From: a virus | Reading direction: 5' to 3' (one strand) | IMG/VR virus record: IMGVR_UViG_3300030451_002683 | Location: 1-48,050 of that record | Length of the DNA: 48,050 bases | Shown here: one piece after another, positions 37,248-44,650 of the stretch | Layout: each line of letters starts with the position of its first letter | Numbering within the stretch: position 1 is the stretch's first letter | Program-made: the position numbers and the translations under genes | Notes under the pieces: model-generated | Seen by the model: the letters and a program-made list of their open reading frames with translations, nothing else | Database searches by the model: none | What the model was told of the DNA's origin: nothing

Positions 37248-39563
37248 TTATTCTTCAGTTGCAAGACTATCTTTTTCTATTTCAACTTTTCTTATTATAT
37301 TATTGACATTTTGTTTCATTCTATTTTGTTCGTTAGCAACTTCCATTGCTAATTTTTGCTGTTGAGTTATCTGGTCATTTTTAACTTTACCTGCAGCTAC
37401 AGTAACATTAGCTTTTTCTTGTTCTTTCTTTTTAGTAATTTCCATTTCAGCTTGCATTACTTTACCTTTAATACCTGCTTGAACAAGTTGTCTTTCAAGA
37501 GTTTCAATAGTACCTTCTTTATCTTTTAAAGATTCCTGCATAGATTGCATTTGTGATTGCAACTGAGAATATAAAGATTTTCTTTGTGCTATTTTATCTT
37601 TGTTTCTAATATCAGTTTCTGCTAGTAAAGCTATATCATCAATAACTCCTAAACTCATTAATTGTTTTAATTCTTCTAAATAAGCCCATCTATTAACTGG
37701 TAATGTAGAGCCAGCTATAATTCTTACATCAAACTTTGCAGATGCATAATCATTAAATTTACCAATAACATCTCCAAAATCATTATACATAGGCACATTA
37801 ATTCTTACTTCTTTTTCTTCTTTTATATTATTAGGCTGAACTATTCTAAATACTTTTTCTGCAGTATAAACAGCTTGAGAAAATTGCATCATAACAACAC
37901 CTAAATGTTTAAGTGCTGGCTCTATAGAATTAGTAAGCCATTGTTTAATTCTTCTTGTTCCATATTCATCCATAGCAAGCATACCTCTGTATGTATCTGC
38001 TTGACTTCCAGTATCTCCCATCATTGAACTATATATACCTGCAAGATATTCCATATCACCTTTACCTTCTTGGACTATACCAAAAAATGCATTTGATAAT
38101 GGAGCTGGTTGAATAGGAGTAGGAGGTGTTGCACCTGGCCTTACAGGTAGTAATGCTCCAGGGCTACTAGAATATTTCTCCCAGTAATCTGTATCTACAC
38201 TTCCTTCTTCATATAAATATCTTAAGCTACTACCAAGAGAAGCATTATGAACCATTATTTGATGAGCTTTATTTAACTCTCTTTGTTTTCCAACTAACGG
38301 AGAAACTGCACTTATAGGATAAGGAGTACCTGTCCATTTATAGTGAAATGGTATAATAGGATACTCTGTTATTCCAGGAGGCAAATAAATATCAAACAAT
38401 GTTTTGTCGCCTACAACTGTAGTATGTTTAATTCTTGGTTGATAAAACTCTACAGAATCTACTATATATTTTGCAAAATCTTCATTTTCTTGCATAATAG
38501 TAAATTCTTTTTTTGTAATAATTTTATTATCTATAACAGAAGACTTTGTAATCAACTCACTCATCATTTCTTTTTCTGCTGCTTGAATTTGTTGATCCAT
38601 CATTTCTTTTGCATTTTTCATTTCTAGTTCAAATCTTTCAGGTAACATTTTACCTTCTTGAACTGCCATTTGCATTTCTTGCTGTTGCTCTAATAACTGA
38701 ACATTCATTTCTTCAGCCATCTTAGCTATCTGAACTCTTACCTGATTTCTTACATTTGAAATTTGCTCTTCATTAGGAGGTATTCTAAAAAATACATTAC
38801 AATAAAGAATGTTTTCTTTTTCATACATTTCATACACTTCAATTAAATCATCGTGTTCAGCGCTATCTGGATCTAAAGATTCTGAATGAGTTATATCTTT
38901 ATAACCAAAATCTTTTAATTGTGTACCATAAGATTTTTCTGATAAATCGTATTGATTTTCATTATCAGCAGTAGCATTTTTAATTTTGGTTTTATATTCA
39001 GGATACAATTCATACAAATGTTTTTTAGGTAATATCTTTCTTAACATAATATAAGAAGCATCTCTAAATAACATATCTCTAGATTTTGGATCTACAAATA
39101 AATCAAACGGTTCAGGCTGTTTAATTACAACTTCTCCCATACCATGATCTTGATTTACATCAACGGTAACTTGTAAATACCCTATAGATTTAGTTATAGA
39201 ATCATTTATAGCATTTGCGTATAATGTACTAGCATCAGAATTATACCACATATAATCTGCCATATCAGAAAAGACTGCAGCAACATCAGTATCAGAACCC
39301 TCTGTAGCAACTGCTTGCCATCTAGGAGTATTAGCTGTAGCATAAAAATTTAACATTTCTACAACAGGTGTTATTCTGTTTATAGTAAATGTAGGCATTC
39401 CTTGCTGCTCTAATAATTCTCTTTCAGTTTCTGTTAACTGATTGTCATTAGAAAAGTCATAACCTTTTTGATTAATATATTCCCATTGAACTCTATTATT
39501 ACTATTTACTTGATTAAATAGCTGCTTTACTCTTTCAGCTTTTTTGTCTTTTCTTTTGGCCAT
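37248..39563 (-). CDS. portal protein, P22-like
   Basis: 771 aa from the ATG at 39563, chosen because it follows AAAGGAAATAAT; an in-frame ATG further upstream at 39620 would overlap the preceding gene. The sequence has the phage P22-type portal features: PTFTINRITPVVEMLNFYAT early, PFDLFVDPKSRDM near residue 160, PIIPFHYKWTG mid, and a long C-terminal coiled-coil rich in Gln/Lys. It forms the dodecameric channel for DNA packaging and ejection. Confidence 0.88.
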   Translation of the reverse strand: MAKRKDKKAERVKQLFNQVNSNNRVQWEYINQKGYDFSNDNQLTETERELLEQQGMPTFTINRITPVVEMLNFYATANTPRWQAVATEGSDTDVAAVFSDMADYMWYNSDASTLYANAINDSITKSIGYLQVTVDVNQDHGMGEVVIKQPEPFDLFVDPKSRDMLFRDASYIMLRKILPKKHLYELYPEYKTKIKNATADNENQYDLSEKSYGTQLKDFGYKDITHSESLDPDSAEHDDLIEVYEMYEKENILYCNVFFRIPPNEEQISNVRNQVRVQIAKMAEEMNVQLLEQQQEMQMAVQEGKMLPERFELEMKNAKEMMDQQIQAAEKEMMSELITKSSVIDNKIITKKEFTIMQENEDFAKYIVDSVEFYQPRIKHTTVVGDKTLFDIYLPPGITEYPIIPFHYKWTGTPYPISAVSPLVGKQRELNKAHQIMVHNASLGSSLRYLYEEGSVDTDYWEKYSSSPGALLPVRPGATPPTPIQPAPLSNAFFGIVQEGKGDMEYLAGIYSSMMGDTGSQADTYRGMLAMDEYGTRRIKQWLTNSIEPALKHLGVVMMQFSQAVYTAEKVFRIVQPNNIKEEKEVRINVPMYNDFGDVIGKFNDYASAKFDVRIIAGSTLPVNRWAYLEELKQLMSLGVIDDIALLAETDIRNKDKIAQRKSLYSQLQSQMQSMQESLKDKEGTIETLERQLVQAGIKGKVMQAEMEITKKKEQEKANVTVAAGKVKNDQITQQQKLAMEVANEQNRMKQNVNNIIRKVEIEKDSLATEE

Positions 39564-39564
39564 A

Positions 39565-39714
39565 TTATTTCCTTTTAGCAGTTCTTTTCGATCTTCTAAA
39601 CGCTTTTGCAGTAGGAGCACCTTTACTTCCAGGTTTCCTCATTTTTTCTTTACTACCTGCTTTTATTCTTTTTCTTTTAGCATGTATATTTGCGTATAAA
39701 CCTCTTTTAGCCAT
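39565..39714 (-). CDS. short basic conserved phage protein
   Basis: 49 aa starting MAKRGLYANIHAKRKRIKAG, ending FRRSKRTAKRK, nearly 40 percent Lys/Arg. Short proteins opening with GLYANIHAKRKRI are a recognisable conserved type between terminase and portal genes of aquatic phages; the function is unknown. The stop is one base before the portal ATG. Confidence 0.7.
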   Translation of the reverse strand: MAKRGLYANIHAKRKRIKAGSKEKMRKPGSKGAPTAKAFRRSKRTAKRK

Positions 39715-39720
39715 AATAAC

Positions 39721-40182
39721 CTACGTAGTTACTATAATATATTCACAATCACATGCAGCAGTGTCAGCTCTTAAGTGTATTGATTCAGCAGTGATTAATG
39801 TTCCTGCAAAATCTACATCTGAATCATCATTTGCATAAAAATCATCTGTTGTAAAGAAATAACTAGACCCTGGTTCTACTTTTATAGCACATTCATGCCC
39901 TGCTCCAGAATCATATGTAATTACTGATATAAAATTAGTATCATCTAAATTAGTAATTCTAAAATACTTTAAATTTGCACCCACAACTACACCTTTAGCA
40001 TCAGCAGAACCAAAAGAAGCTATCTCAACGTTACTATCATGAGCAACTGACATAATTCTTTGGTCTACTTGACCGCAAGATGTTTTTGTAAATGTATTAG
40101 AACCACCATAAGAGACACCATTTAATGTTATTGACTCACTTACTTTTACTGTAAGTGTGGCTGGTGTTACTTTAGTTGCCAT
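39721..40182 (-). CDS. beta-rich small virion protein
   Basis: 153 aa. Starts MATKVTPATLTVKVSESITL after AAGGAGAAT. Reads as a beta-sandwich (NLKYFRITNLDDTNFISVIT; CAIKVEPGSSYFFTTDDF) with a final CDCEYIIVTT strand. Probably a head or head-tail accessory protein given its position between TerL and portal. No family name supported. Confidence 0.55.
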   Translation of the reverse strand: MATKVTPATLTVKVSESITLNGVSYGGSNTFTKTSCGQVDQRIMSVAHDSNVEIASFGSADAKGVVVGANLKYFRITNLDDTNFISVITYDSGAGHECAIKVEPGSSYFFTTDDFYANDDSDVDFAGTLITAESIHLRADTAACDCEYIIVTT

Positions 40183-40243
40183 TATTATTCTCCTTGTTAG
40201 TTGGTTTTTTAGGACTAAGGTCCTTCAGTTTTATTAAATCCAT
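40172..40243 (-). CDS. possible 23-residue leader peptide
   Basis: Begins with an ATG overlapping the upstream stop and ends inside the next gene, spelling MDLIKLKDLSPKKPTNKENN and three more residues. It fills the gap exactly and includes the ribosome site for the next gene. It may be a translated coupling peptide or only chance. Confidence 0.3.
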   Translation of the reverse strand: MDLIKLKDLSPKKPTNKENNNGN

Positions 40244-40395
40244 TATTTGCCTTCTTCGTATTTAGTATTAGCTATTTTATAAGCTTTCCCTACTTTTACA
40301 ATCTTTTTACCAGTTTGTTTTTTATAGAAATTTTCCATAGTCTTCTTACTAAATACTTTACCAGACTTTTTATCTTTATATGTTACTTTTGCCAT
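40243..40395 (-). CDS. short basic protein, unknown
   Basis: 50 aa (MAKVTYKDKKSGKVFSKKTM start). The ATG at 40395 follows AAAGGGAAT; a longer in-frame ORF reaching 40599 lies inside TerL in another frame and is not credible. Lys-rich with a KKIVKVGKAYKIANTKYEEG ending. Function unknown. Confidence 0.65.
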   Translation of the reverse strand: MAKVTYKDKKSGKVFSKKTMENFYKKQTGKKIVKVGKAYKIANTKYEEGK

Positions 40396-40405
40396 AATAT
40401 TCCCT

Positions 40406-41965
40406 TTATGCTGTAACCCAGCTTCTTGCTTTAGGTTTATGTTTAAAAATTCTACCTTTTTCTGATTTAACTGACTGTAATGGGTATGCATACTTGCAAG
40501 CATAAGCGAGTGCATCAATAGTATCGTCATGACCCATCCTAGGTCCAAAAGTATATATTTCTCTTTGTAAGTCATACATATCTTTTTTAACAAACACACC
40601 TCCTACAGCAAATCTCTGAGCTAGTATTTCTTGTATTCTATCTCTTTTACTCATTCTGTTACCAGGCTTTTCAGCGCAGTATTTAACAGTAAAATCATTT
40701 CTTCTTCTCATTTCAGCATTTAAAGCTTGAAAAACAGGCTTACTCATAGTAGTATCTTCTACTGTAAATAAACTTGGTTTATATTTTTTGTTCATATCGA
40801 ACATATAATCTACTATGCCTTTTTTGTTATCCCCAGGTATCCCAACAACAGGGAGACTACGCATTCTAAGATACTCCAAAACGTAGACATTATTATCAGG
40901 GCATACAGCACAAATGATAATAACACTAAAATCACTATCCCTACGGGTACTATCAGTAGCAGGGTCAACCCCAGCAAAAATGTTGACTGGCTTAGTATCT
41001 CCATCACTTGTGACGATATATGAGATGTCACCTTCTGCATCATATCTATAACTACCCTCCCAAAATTTTACATGATCTCTAGTAAATATAGAGTCTTGTT
41101 CACTTTGAACTTCCATCATATATTCTTGGTAAAACTTTTGTGGCTGTCCTGAGTCTGCATAGAACTTTTTCTTTCTATCCATCTCTTTTTGACCAAACCA
41201 AGAAGACCATAATGGTGTTCCGTCAGGTTGGATTGCCTTATATGTTACGACTTTCCAACTAAATTCTTTTTCTTTTCCTTCACCTTTTGCTTTATCGTAT
41301 CCAACAAGGATGTTATTAATAAAAGCATCGTAATGAACAGGTGTGCCATTAATACGCAAACGGCCGCTGCCAGGCTCAAGAGCAGGGAATACAACAGCTG
41401 TAACCAGATTCGAGATTTTAGCTCTAGACTCAGGCGTAACGGTATTATTTTCATCTTCGAAATCATCCAGCACGATAAGATCGTACCTTTTGTGTAGCTT
41501 AGCGCCTCCTCTAATACCTGAAAGGTTGGATTTACTAATGAGTTTACAACCGTTTTTAAGCTCGATGTCATCTTCTGTCCACTTTTTCCCTTTTAAATTA
41601 CCGAAATAATACGACACTTTATCATTATATTCCAAATGATATTTTATATAATCTAAATTTGGCACACTAATTTTAGACGAGGCAGCTACCCAGCCATAAA
41701 ACAAAGGTTCTTCTGAAAAACAAAAATCACGCATAATATTACACTTAGTAAGAACTGTTTTACCATGTCCTCTAGGTAATATAACTGCCATTTGTCTATA
41801 ATCTGGATTAGATATAGCATCTGCTACTTCATAATGAAAGAATGGTGTCTCGCTTCTCATAAAATCATCAGGTAAAAATAGTTTACCAAATGCTATCATA
41901 TCATTTTTAGCAAGCATTAAAGCTTCTTCTGCTTTACTTACATTCTGTGTATTAATGTTTGCCAC
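40406..41965 (-). CDS. terL: terminase large subunit
   Basis: 519 aa. ATPase: Walker A PRGHGKT (64-70) and Walker B LIVLDD (163-168). Nuclease of RNase H type: D334 in FAGVDPATDST, E403 in TVEDTT, and the acidic pair in GHDDTIDAL (479-486). This is the packaging motor and headful nuclease or cohesive-end cutter. The first codon is GTG (41965-41963). It overlaps the 3' end of the small membrane protein gene by 14 bases. Confidence 0.95.
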   Translation of the reverse strand: MANINTQNVSKAEEALMLAKNDMIAFGKLFLPDDFMRSETPFFHYEVADAISNPDYRQMAVILPRGHGKTVLTKCNIMRDFCFSEEPLFYGWVAASSKISVPNLDYIKYHLEYNDKVSYYFGNLKGKKWTEDDIELKNGCKLISKSNLSGIRGGAKLHKRYDLIVLDDFEDENNTVTPESRAKISNLVTAVVFPALEPGSGRLRINGTPVHYDAFINNILVGYDKAKGEGKEKEFSWKVVTYKAIQPDGTPLWSSWFGQKEMDRKKKFYADSGQPQKFYQEYMMEVQSEQDSIFTRDHVKFWEGSYRYDAEGDISYIVTSDGDTKPVNIFAGVDPATDSTRRDSDFSVIIICAVCPDNNVYVLEYLRMRSLPVVGIPGDNKKGIVDYMFDMNKKYKPSLFTVEDTTMSKPVFQALNAEMRRRNDFTVKYCAEKPGNRMSKRDRIQEILAQRFAVGGVFVKKDMYDLQREIYTFGPRMGHDDTIDALAYACKYAYPLQSVKSEKGRIFKHKPKARSWVTA

Positions 41966-42125
41966 GTTTTAATATACCTTTTATCCATATACCTAAAACT
42001 TTAATACCTATAAAGAATACAGCAAATACAAGTACAACACTTACTACATCAAATATAGGACTATCAGTATCTGATTCAACTGTAAGCGCAGGCGTCTCTA
42101 TTTTAAATTGATTCGGCTTATTCAT
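41952..42125 (-). CDS. small membrane protein, holin candidate
   Basis: 57 aa beginning MNKPNQFKIETPALTVESDT, with one hydrophobic helix at about 25-49 and a basic tail (ILKRGKH). Start overlaps the end of TerS by 8 bases and the end overlaps TerL. One-helix proteins beside a muramidase (one gene further upstream) are holin candidates, though portal-end membrane proteins are also possible. Confidence 0.55.
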   Translation of the reverse strand: MNKPNQFKIETPALTVESDTDSPIFDVVSVVLVFAVFFIGIKVLGIWIKGILKRGKH

Positions 42126-42849
42126 TTTCTATAACATCTGGTCTTTCAGCTTTTAATAAGTCTTTGTCTTTAAATCCTTGAAATAATGCACCAGTTACTT
42201 GAGTAACAGTAGTTTTATTCTTATCTTCAAGATCCATAATATCAGATAGTTTAAATAATGCTTTTAATCTTGTCTCATCTTTTTCAGATGTTAATGCAAT
42301 ATTATTAATATTTTCTAATATAGATTTTTCATCTACACCTATTTCTTCTAATATAGGCTTTAACTCTTCTTTCATAGCAGTTATTATCCTTTTAGTTTTT
42401 ACTAGTTGTGCTGATTTGTGCTTAGCATATCCAGGATTAGTAGTAGGAAAAGCTTTTATATAAGCTTCTTGAGGTGATAGCCCTGACGCTATATATACAA
42501 CGAAAAGATGTTCATGCTTACTCAGTACGGTCCGATCTAGCAGAACGTCTGCAGAGTTCTTATTCCCTCCAAAAGAATAAATATTGACTCTGCGTGAAGT
42601 GTCCATCTTCACCCTGGAGGAGACTGGAAAAGTTCCAGTGCACGTGCCAACATATTCCCTAACCTTGTTCCGCCCTTTCGGCACAACCATCTTTCCTTTG
42701 CGCAATATTTGAATAAAGCAGCCATCATCAGCCTTAACCCAATCTCCTACTTTAGCTGCTCTCCAATCTATATAATTAAAATCTTTAGGTAATTCTTCTT
42801 CAGTATCATACACAGTATGATCAATCCCATTTACTTTATAAAATCTCAT
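42118..42849 (-). CDS. terS: terminase small subunit-like protein
   Basis: 243 aa directly upstream of TerL. Residues about 110-145 contain the helix-turn-helix pattern typical of TerS: KHEHLFVVYIASGLSPQEAY followed by AFPTTNPGYAKHKSAQLVK. The N-terminal 100 residues form a separate beta-rich domain, so the protein is longer than simple TerS. DNA coding residues 45-120 (42480-42720) is visibly richer in G+C than the flanks. TerS recognises packaging sites and loads TerL. Confidence 0.75.
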   Translation of the reverse strand: MRFYKVNGIDHTVYDTEEELPKDFNYIDWRAAKVGDWVKADDGCFIQILRKGKMVVPKGRNKVREYVGTCTGTFPVSSRVKMDTSRRVNIYSFGGNKNSADVLLDRTVLSKHEHLFVVYIASGLSPQEAYIKAFPTTNPGYAKHKSAQLVKTKRIITAMKEELKPILEEIGVDEKSILENINNIALTSEKDETRLKALFKLSDIMDLEDKNKTTVTQVTGALFQGFKDKDLLKAERPDVIENE

Positions 42850-43448
42850 TATGGCCTATAGTTTGCTCTTTCTTCCCAACCATCTCTAAATATTGCTTGA
42901 GTACTATCTTGCTCAACTATATTATCGTAGTATCTTTTTTGTTTAAATATTAGTTTATTCATAATAACATCTGGACCTACTGCATTTAAAACCTTTTTAT
43001 AAGCTTCTCTAGTTTCATTGCCCATTAAATCATCTTCTGCAATAACTCCACCAGAAATATTCATATTATTGTTTATAATAATATCATTTAATGCTTGCTG
43101 CATAATTAATGTAGAGTTACCAGTATTTATTTGTATATCACTCATTTTAAATGCTATATTTCCTTTACCATAATTAGCTTCTGCATTTTTTAAGAAATCA
43201 TTATTATATATCATCATAGCTTGCATTTGTGATAAATTCTTAATATCTAAATTAGGATACTGTCTCTTACTAATTCCAAATTTAGTTTCACCACCTTTAT
43301 CATTAGGGTCATTTATATAACCCCCAGTTGATTCATAGCCTCTTATTTCATGCAGTATAACATCATTAAGAAATTGCTCTCTTCTTAACTCATAAGGCAT
43401 ATCTTCATTAATTACCATGTCTTGAGGTGACATATCTATATATTCCAT
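42849..43448 (-). CDS. GH108-type muramidase
   Basis: 199 aa. The segment ILHEIRGYESTGGYINDPND followed by KGGETKFGIS (about 31-60) matches the glycoside hydrolase 108 / N-acetylmuramidase signature, in which the early Glu (E34 or E39) is catalytic. An RGYEST insertion splits the usual HEGGY. It cuts peptidoglycan during lysis or genome entry. The position in the late block upstream of TerS, with nearby one-helix membrane proteins, suits an endolysin. Confidence 0.8.
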   Translation of the reverse strand: MEYIDMSPQDMVINEDMPYELRREQFLNDVILHEIRGYESTGGYINDPNDKGGETKFGISKRQYPNLDIKNLSQMQAMMIYNNDFLKNAEANYGKGNIAFKMSDIQINTGNSTLIMQQALNDIIINNNMNISGGVIAEDDLMGNETREAYKKVLNAVGPDVIMNKLIFKQKRYYDNIVEQDSTQAIFRDGWEERANYRP

Positions 43449-43496
43449 TTAGTACTCCAGCTTACTTGTCCGAAGGACAAATTAATTCTATTTAAC

Positions 43497-43682
43497 TTAA
43501 CACTCAGCTATTATATAAGATGTAATCATGCTAATAGATTCATCATCCATACAATCTATAGCTTCTATATTACCTATAAATGTTAGCTGCCTGTCATCAC
43601 TAATAACACATTCGCTAACACTTTCTATTTCATCACTGTCAGAATCATACTCTATTATTAGTTCATATCTTTTTAATGCCAT
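43497..43682 (-). CDS. small acidic protein, unknown
   Basis: 61 aa starting MALKRYELIIEYDSDSDEIE. I choose the ATG at 43682 because it follows AAAGGATCT; an upstream in-frame ATG has no site. Acidic, with Cys residues and a beta-type start resembling small phage proteins of unknown function. Confidence 0.6.
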   Translation of the reverse strand: MALKRYELIIEYDSDSDEIESVSECVISDDRQLTFIGNIEAIDCMDDESISMITSYIIAEC

Positions 43683-43737
43683 ATAGATCCTTTCAGTTTT
43701 TATAAGTTTAACGATTGTTGTCAATATAAAACAATAG

Positions 43738-43926
43738 TTATTTAGAGTTTTTTTCTTCTTCTTTAGCTTTATCCTCTACAAACTTAGTAAAATTATCCAT
43801 ATCATCATTCATTTCAATATACATAAGAAACAGTTTATACATTCTTTCATTGAAGAAATATAATTGATTTAAATGATTTTCTATCTGTTTGTTAGTTAGT
43901 TTAGGTTTATTTTTACCTTTAGCCAT
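43738..43926 (-). CDS. first gene of the late block, small helical protein
   Basis: 62 aa, MAKGKNKPKLTNKQIENHLN start with basic N terminus, central aromatic helix and acidic tail (KEEEKNSK). Preceded by a G-run and a candidate promoter at 43955-43984. No family recognised. Confidence 0.6.
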   Translation of the reverse strand: MAKGKNKPKLTNKQIENHLNQLYFFNERMYKLFLMYIEMNDDMDNFTKFVEDKAKEEEKNSK

Positions 43927-43954
43927 TTAAAGCCCCCCTTTTATTTTATGCAAT

Positions 43955-43984
43955 AATATACAAAAAAGTTAGTTTTCAAAGCAA
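43955..43984 (-). promoter_or_regulatory. sigma70-like promoter of the late block
   Basis: On the - strand TTGCTT (43984-43979) and TATATT (43960-43955) are 18 bases apart, about 30 bases before the first gene. Same -10 and spacing as P2 near 20.9 kb. Confidence 0.5.
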
Positions 43985-44008
43985 CTTTTAAAAATTGTAG
44001 GATTTTAT

Positions 44009-44029
44009 CGTGCGGTGTTGTAATACAAC
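44009..44029. promoter_or_regulatory. CGTGCGG plus small inverted repeat, copy 1
   Basis: CGTGCGG (44009-44015) followed by GTTGT-AAT-ACAAC (44017-44029). A similar arrangement recurs at 44543-44565. It lies between the divergent late and right-arm transcription units. Confidence 0.35.
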
Positions 44030-44034
44030 CACAC

Positions 44035-44052
44035 CCCCTATTAGGGGTTTTT
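44035..44052 (+). terminator. short hairpin with T-run in the divergent intergenic region
   Basis: CCCCT-ATT-AGGGG (44035-44047) followed by TTTTT to 44052. This has terminator form in the + direction although no gene precedes it on that strand; it may end antisense or leader transcription, or serve as a promoter-proximal hairpin. Confidence 0.45.
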
Positions 44053-44127
44053 CACATTCGTGATTACGTTATTTTTGATTTTAGTTGATATATTTTTTGA
44101 TACTATTAACTTAACATAGGAGAATAA

Positions 44128-44442
44128 ATGGTAGACGATAGAACACATGAAGATGCTAAAGATATGGCTAATCAGGACAAAGAAGTAGAAGCTAGGAGCA
44201 TCAATGAAATCGGTGAATTAATTGCAGAAGGTAGTTATGATGATGCAATAAAAGTTATTAATAAAACTGCTAATGGTATAAAGTTTAACACTAAACTAAA
44301 CAAAGCAGCAAAGAAAAGAGCTATGGACAATCTTCGTTCAATTCTTGCTAATGTTCAATCAACAGCTAGAGCAATGGGTGAAGATAGATCATTAAGATCA
44401 GAGTTCAAACAATCTTGGTCTCTTTGCTACGTTAGCAGATAA
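44128..44442 (+). CDS. small early-type protein, unknown
   Basis: 104 aa, MVDDRTHEDAKDMANQDKEV start, helical, acidic N-terminal and basic C-terminal half (KLNKAAKKRAMDNLRSILAN). AGGAGAA precedes the ATG. It is alone between a divergent intergenic region and its own terminator at 44468-44490, so it is probably a monocistronic early message. No family recognised. Confidence 0.65.
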   Translation: MVDDRTHEDAKDMANQDKEVEARSINEIGELIAEGSYDDAIKVINKTANGIKFNTKLNKAAKKRAMDNLRSILANVQSTARAMGEDRSLRSEFKQSWSLCYVSR

Positions 44443-44467
44443 ATTGTTAATTAGTTACTTGATAATT

Positions 44468-44490
44468 GGGTGTATTAATTACACCCTTTT
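44468..44490 (+). terminator. Rho-independent terminator after the gene at 44128
   Basis: GGGTGTA (44468-44474), a 5-base loop, TACACCC (44480-44486) and TTTT. Perfect 7-bp stem 25 bases after the stop codon. It separates the upstream gene from the structured RNA region. Confidence 0.8.
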
Positions 44491-44542
44491 ATCTATTCTA
44501 TTTACTATTATTTACTGTTACACCTAAGAGTATAGGCGGAAG

Positions 44543-44565
44543 CGTGCGGTTGTATTGTTTTACAA
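44543..44565. promoter_or_regulatory. CGTGCGG plus small inverted repeat, copy 2
   Basis: CGTGCGG (44543-44549) followed by TTGTA (44550-44554) and TACAA (44561-44565). Like copy 1, it lies about 110 bases before the start of the following transcribed element (44651 here, 44128 there). A CCTA/TAGG hairpin (44523-44536) precedes it, so it may instead belong to the 5' end of the large RNA. Confidence 0.35.
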
Positions 44566-44650
44566 GGTTATCGATACGCGACATAACTCAAAGGTGTGCA
44601 TGTGTGTGTAAGTATATATATAAACTTATACCAAACAATAAGAATTAATA

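Noticed and set aside
40399-40599. N-terminal extension of the small basic gene at 40243
   Set aside because: It would lie within TerL out of frame; the ATG at 40395 has a proper site.
5066-43926. Stop-codon recoding as in some crAss-like phages
   Set aside because: Long genes are open under the standard code and TAA, TAG and TGA appear only as ordinary ends; no in-frame recoded stop was needed.
44466-44648. + strand ORF of 60 codons after the terminator
   Set aside because: Starts inside the terminator hairpin, has no ribosome site and runs through low-complexity DNA.
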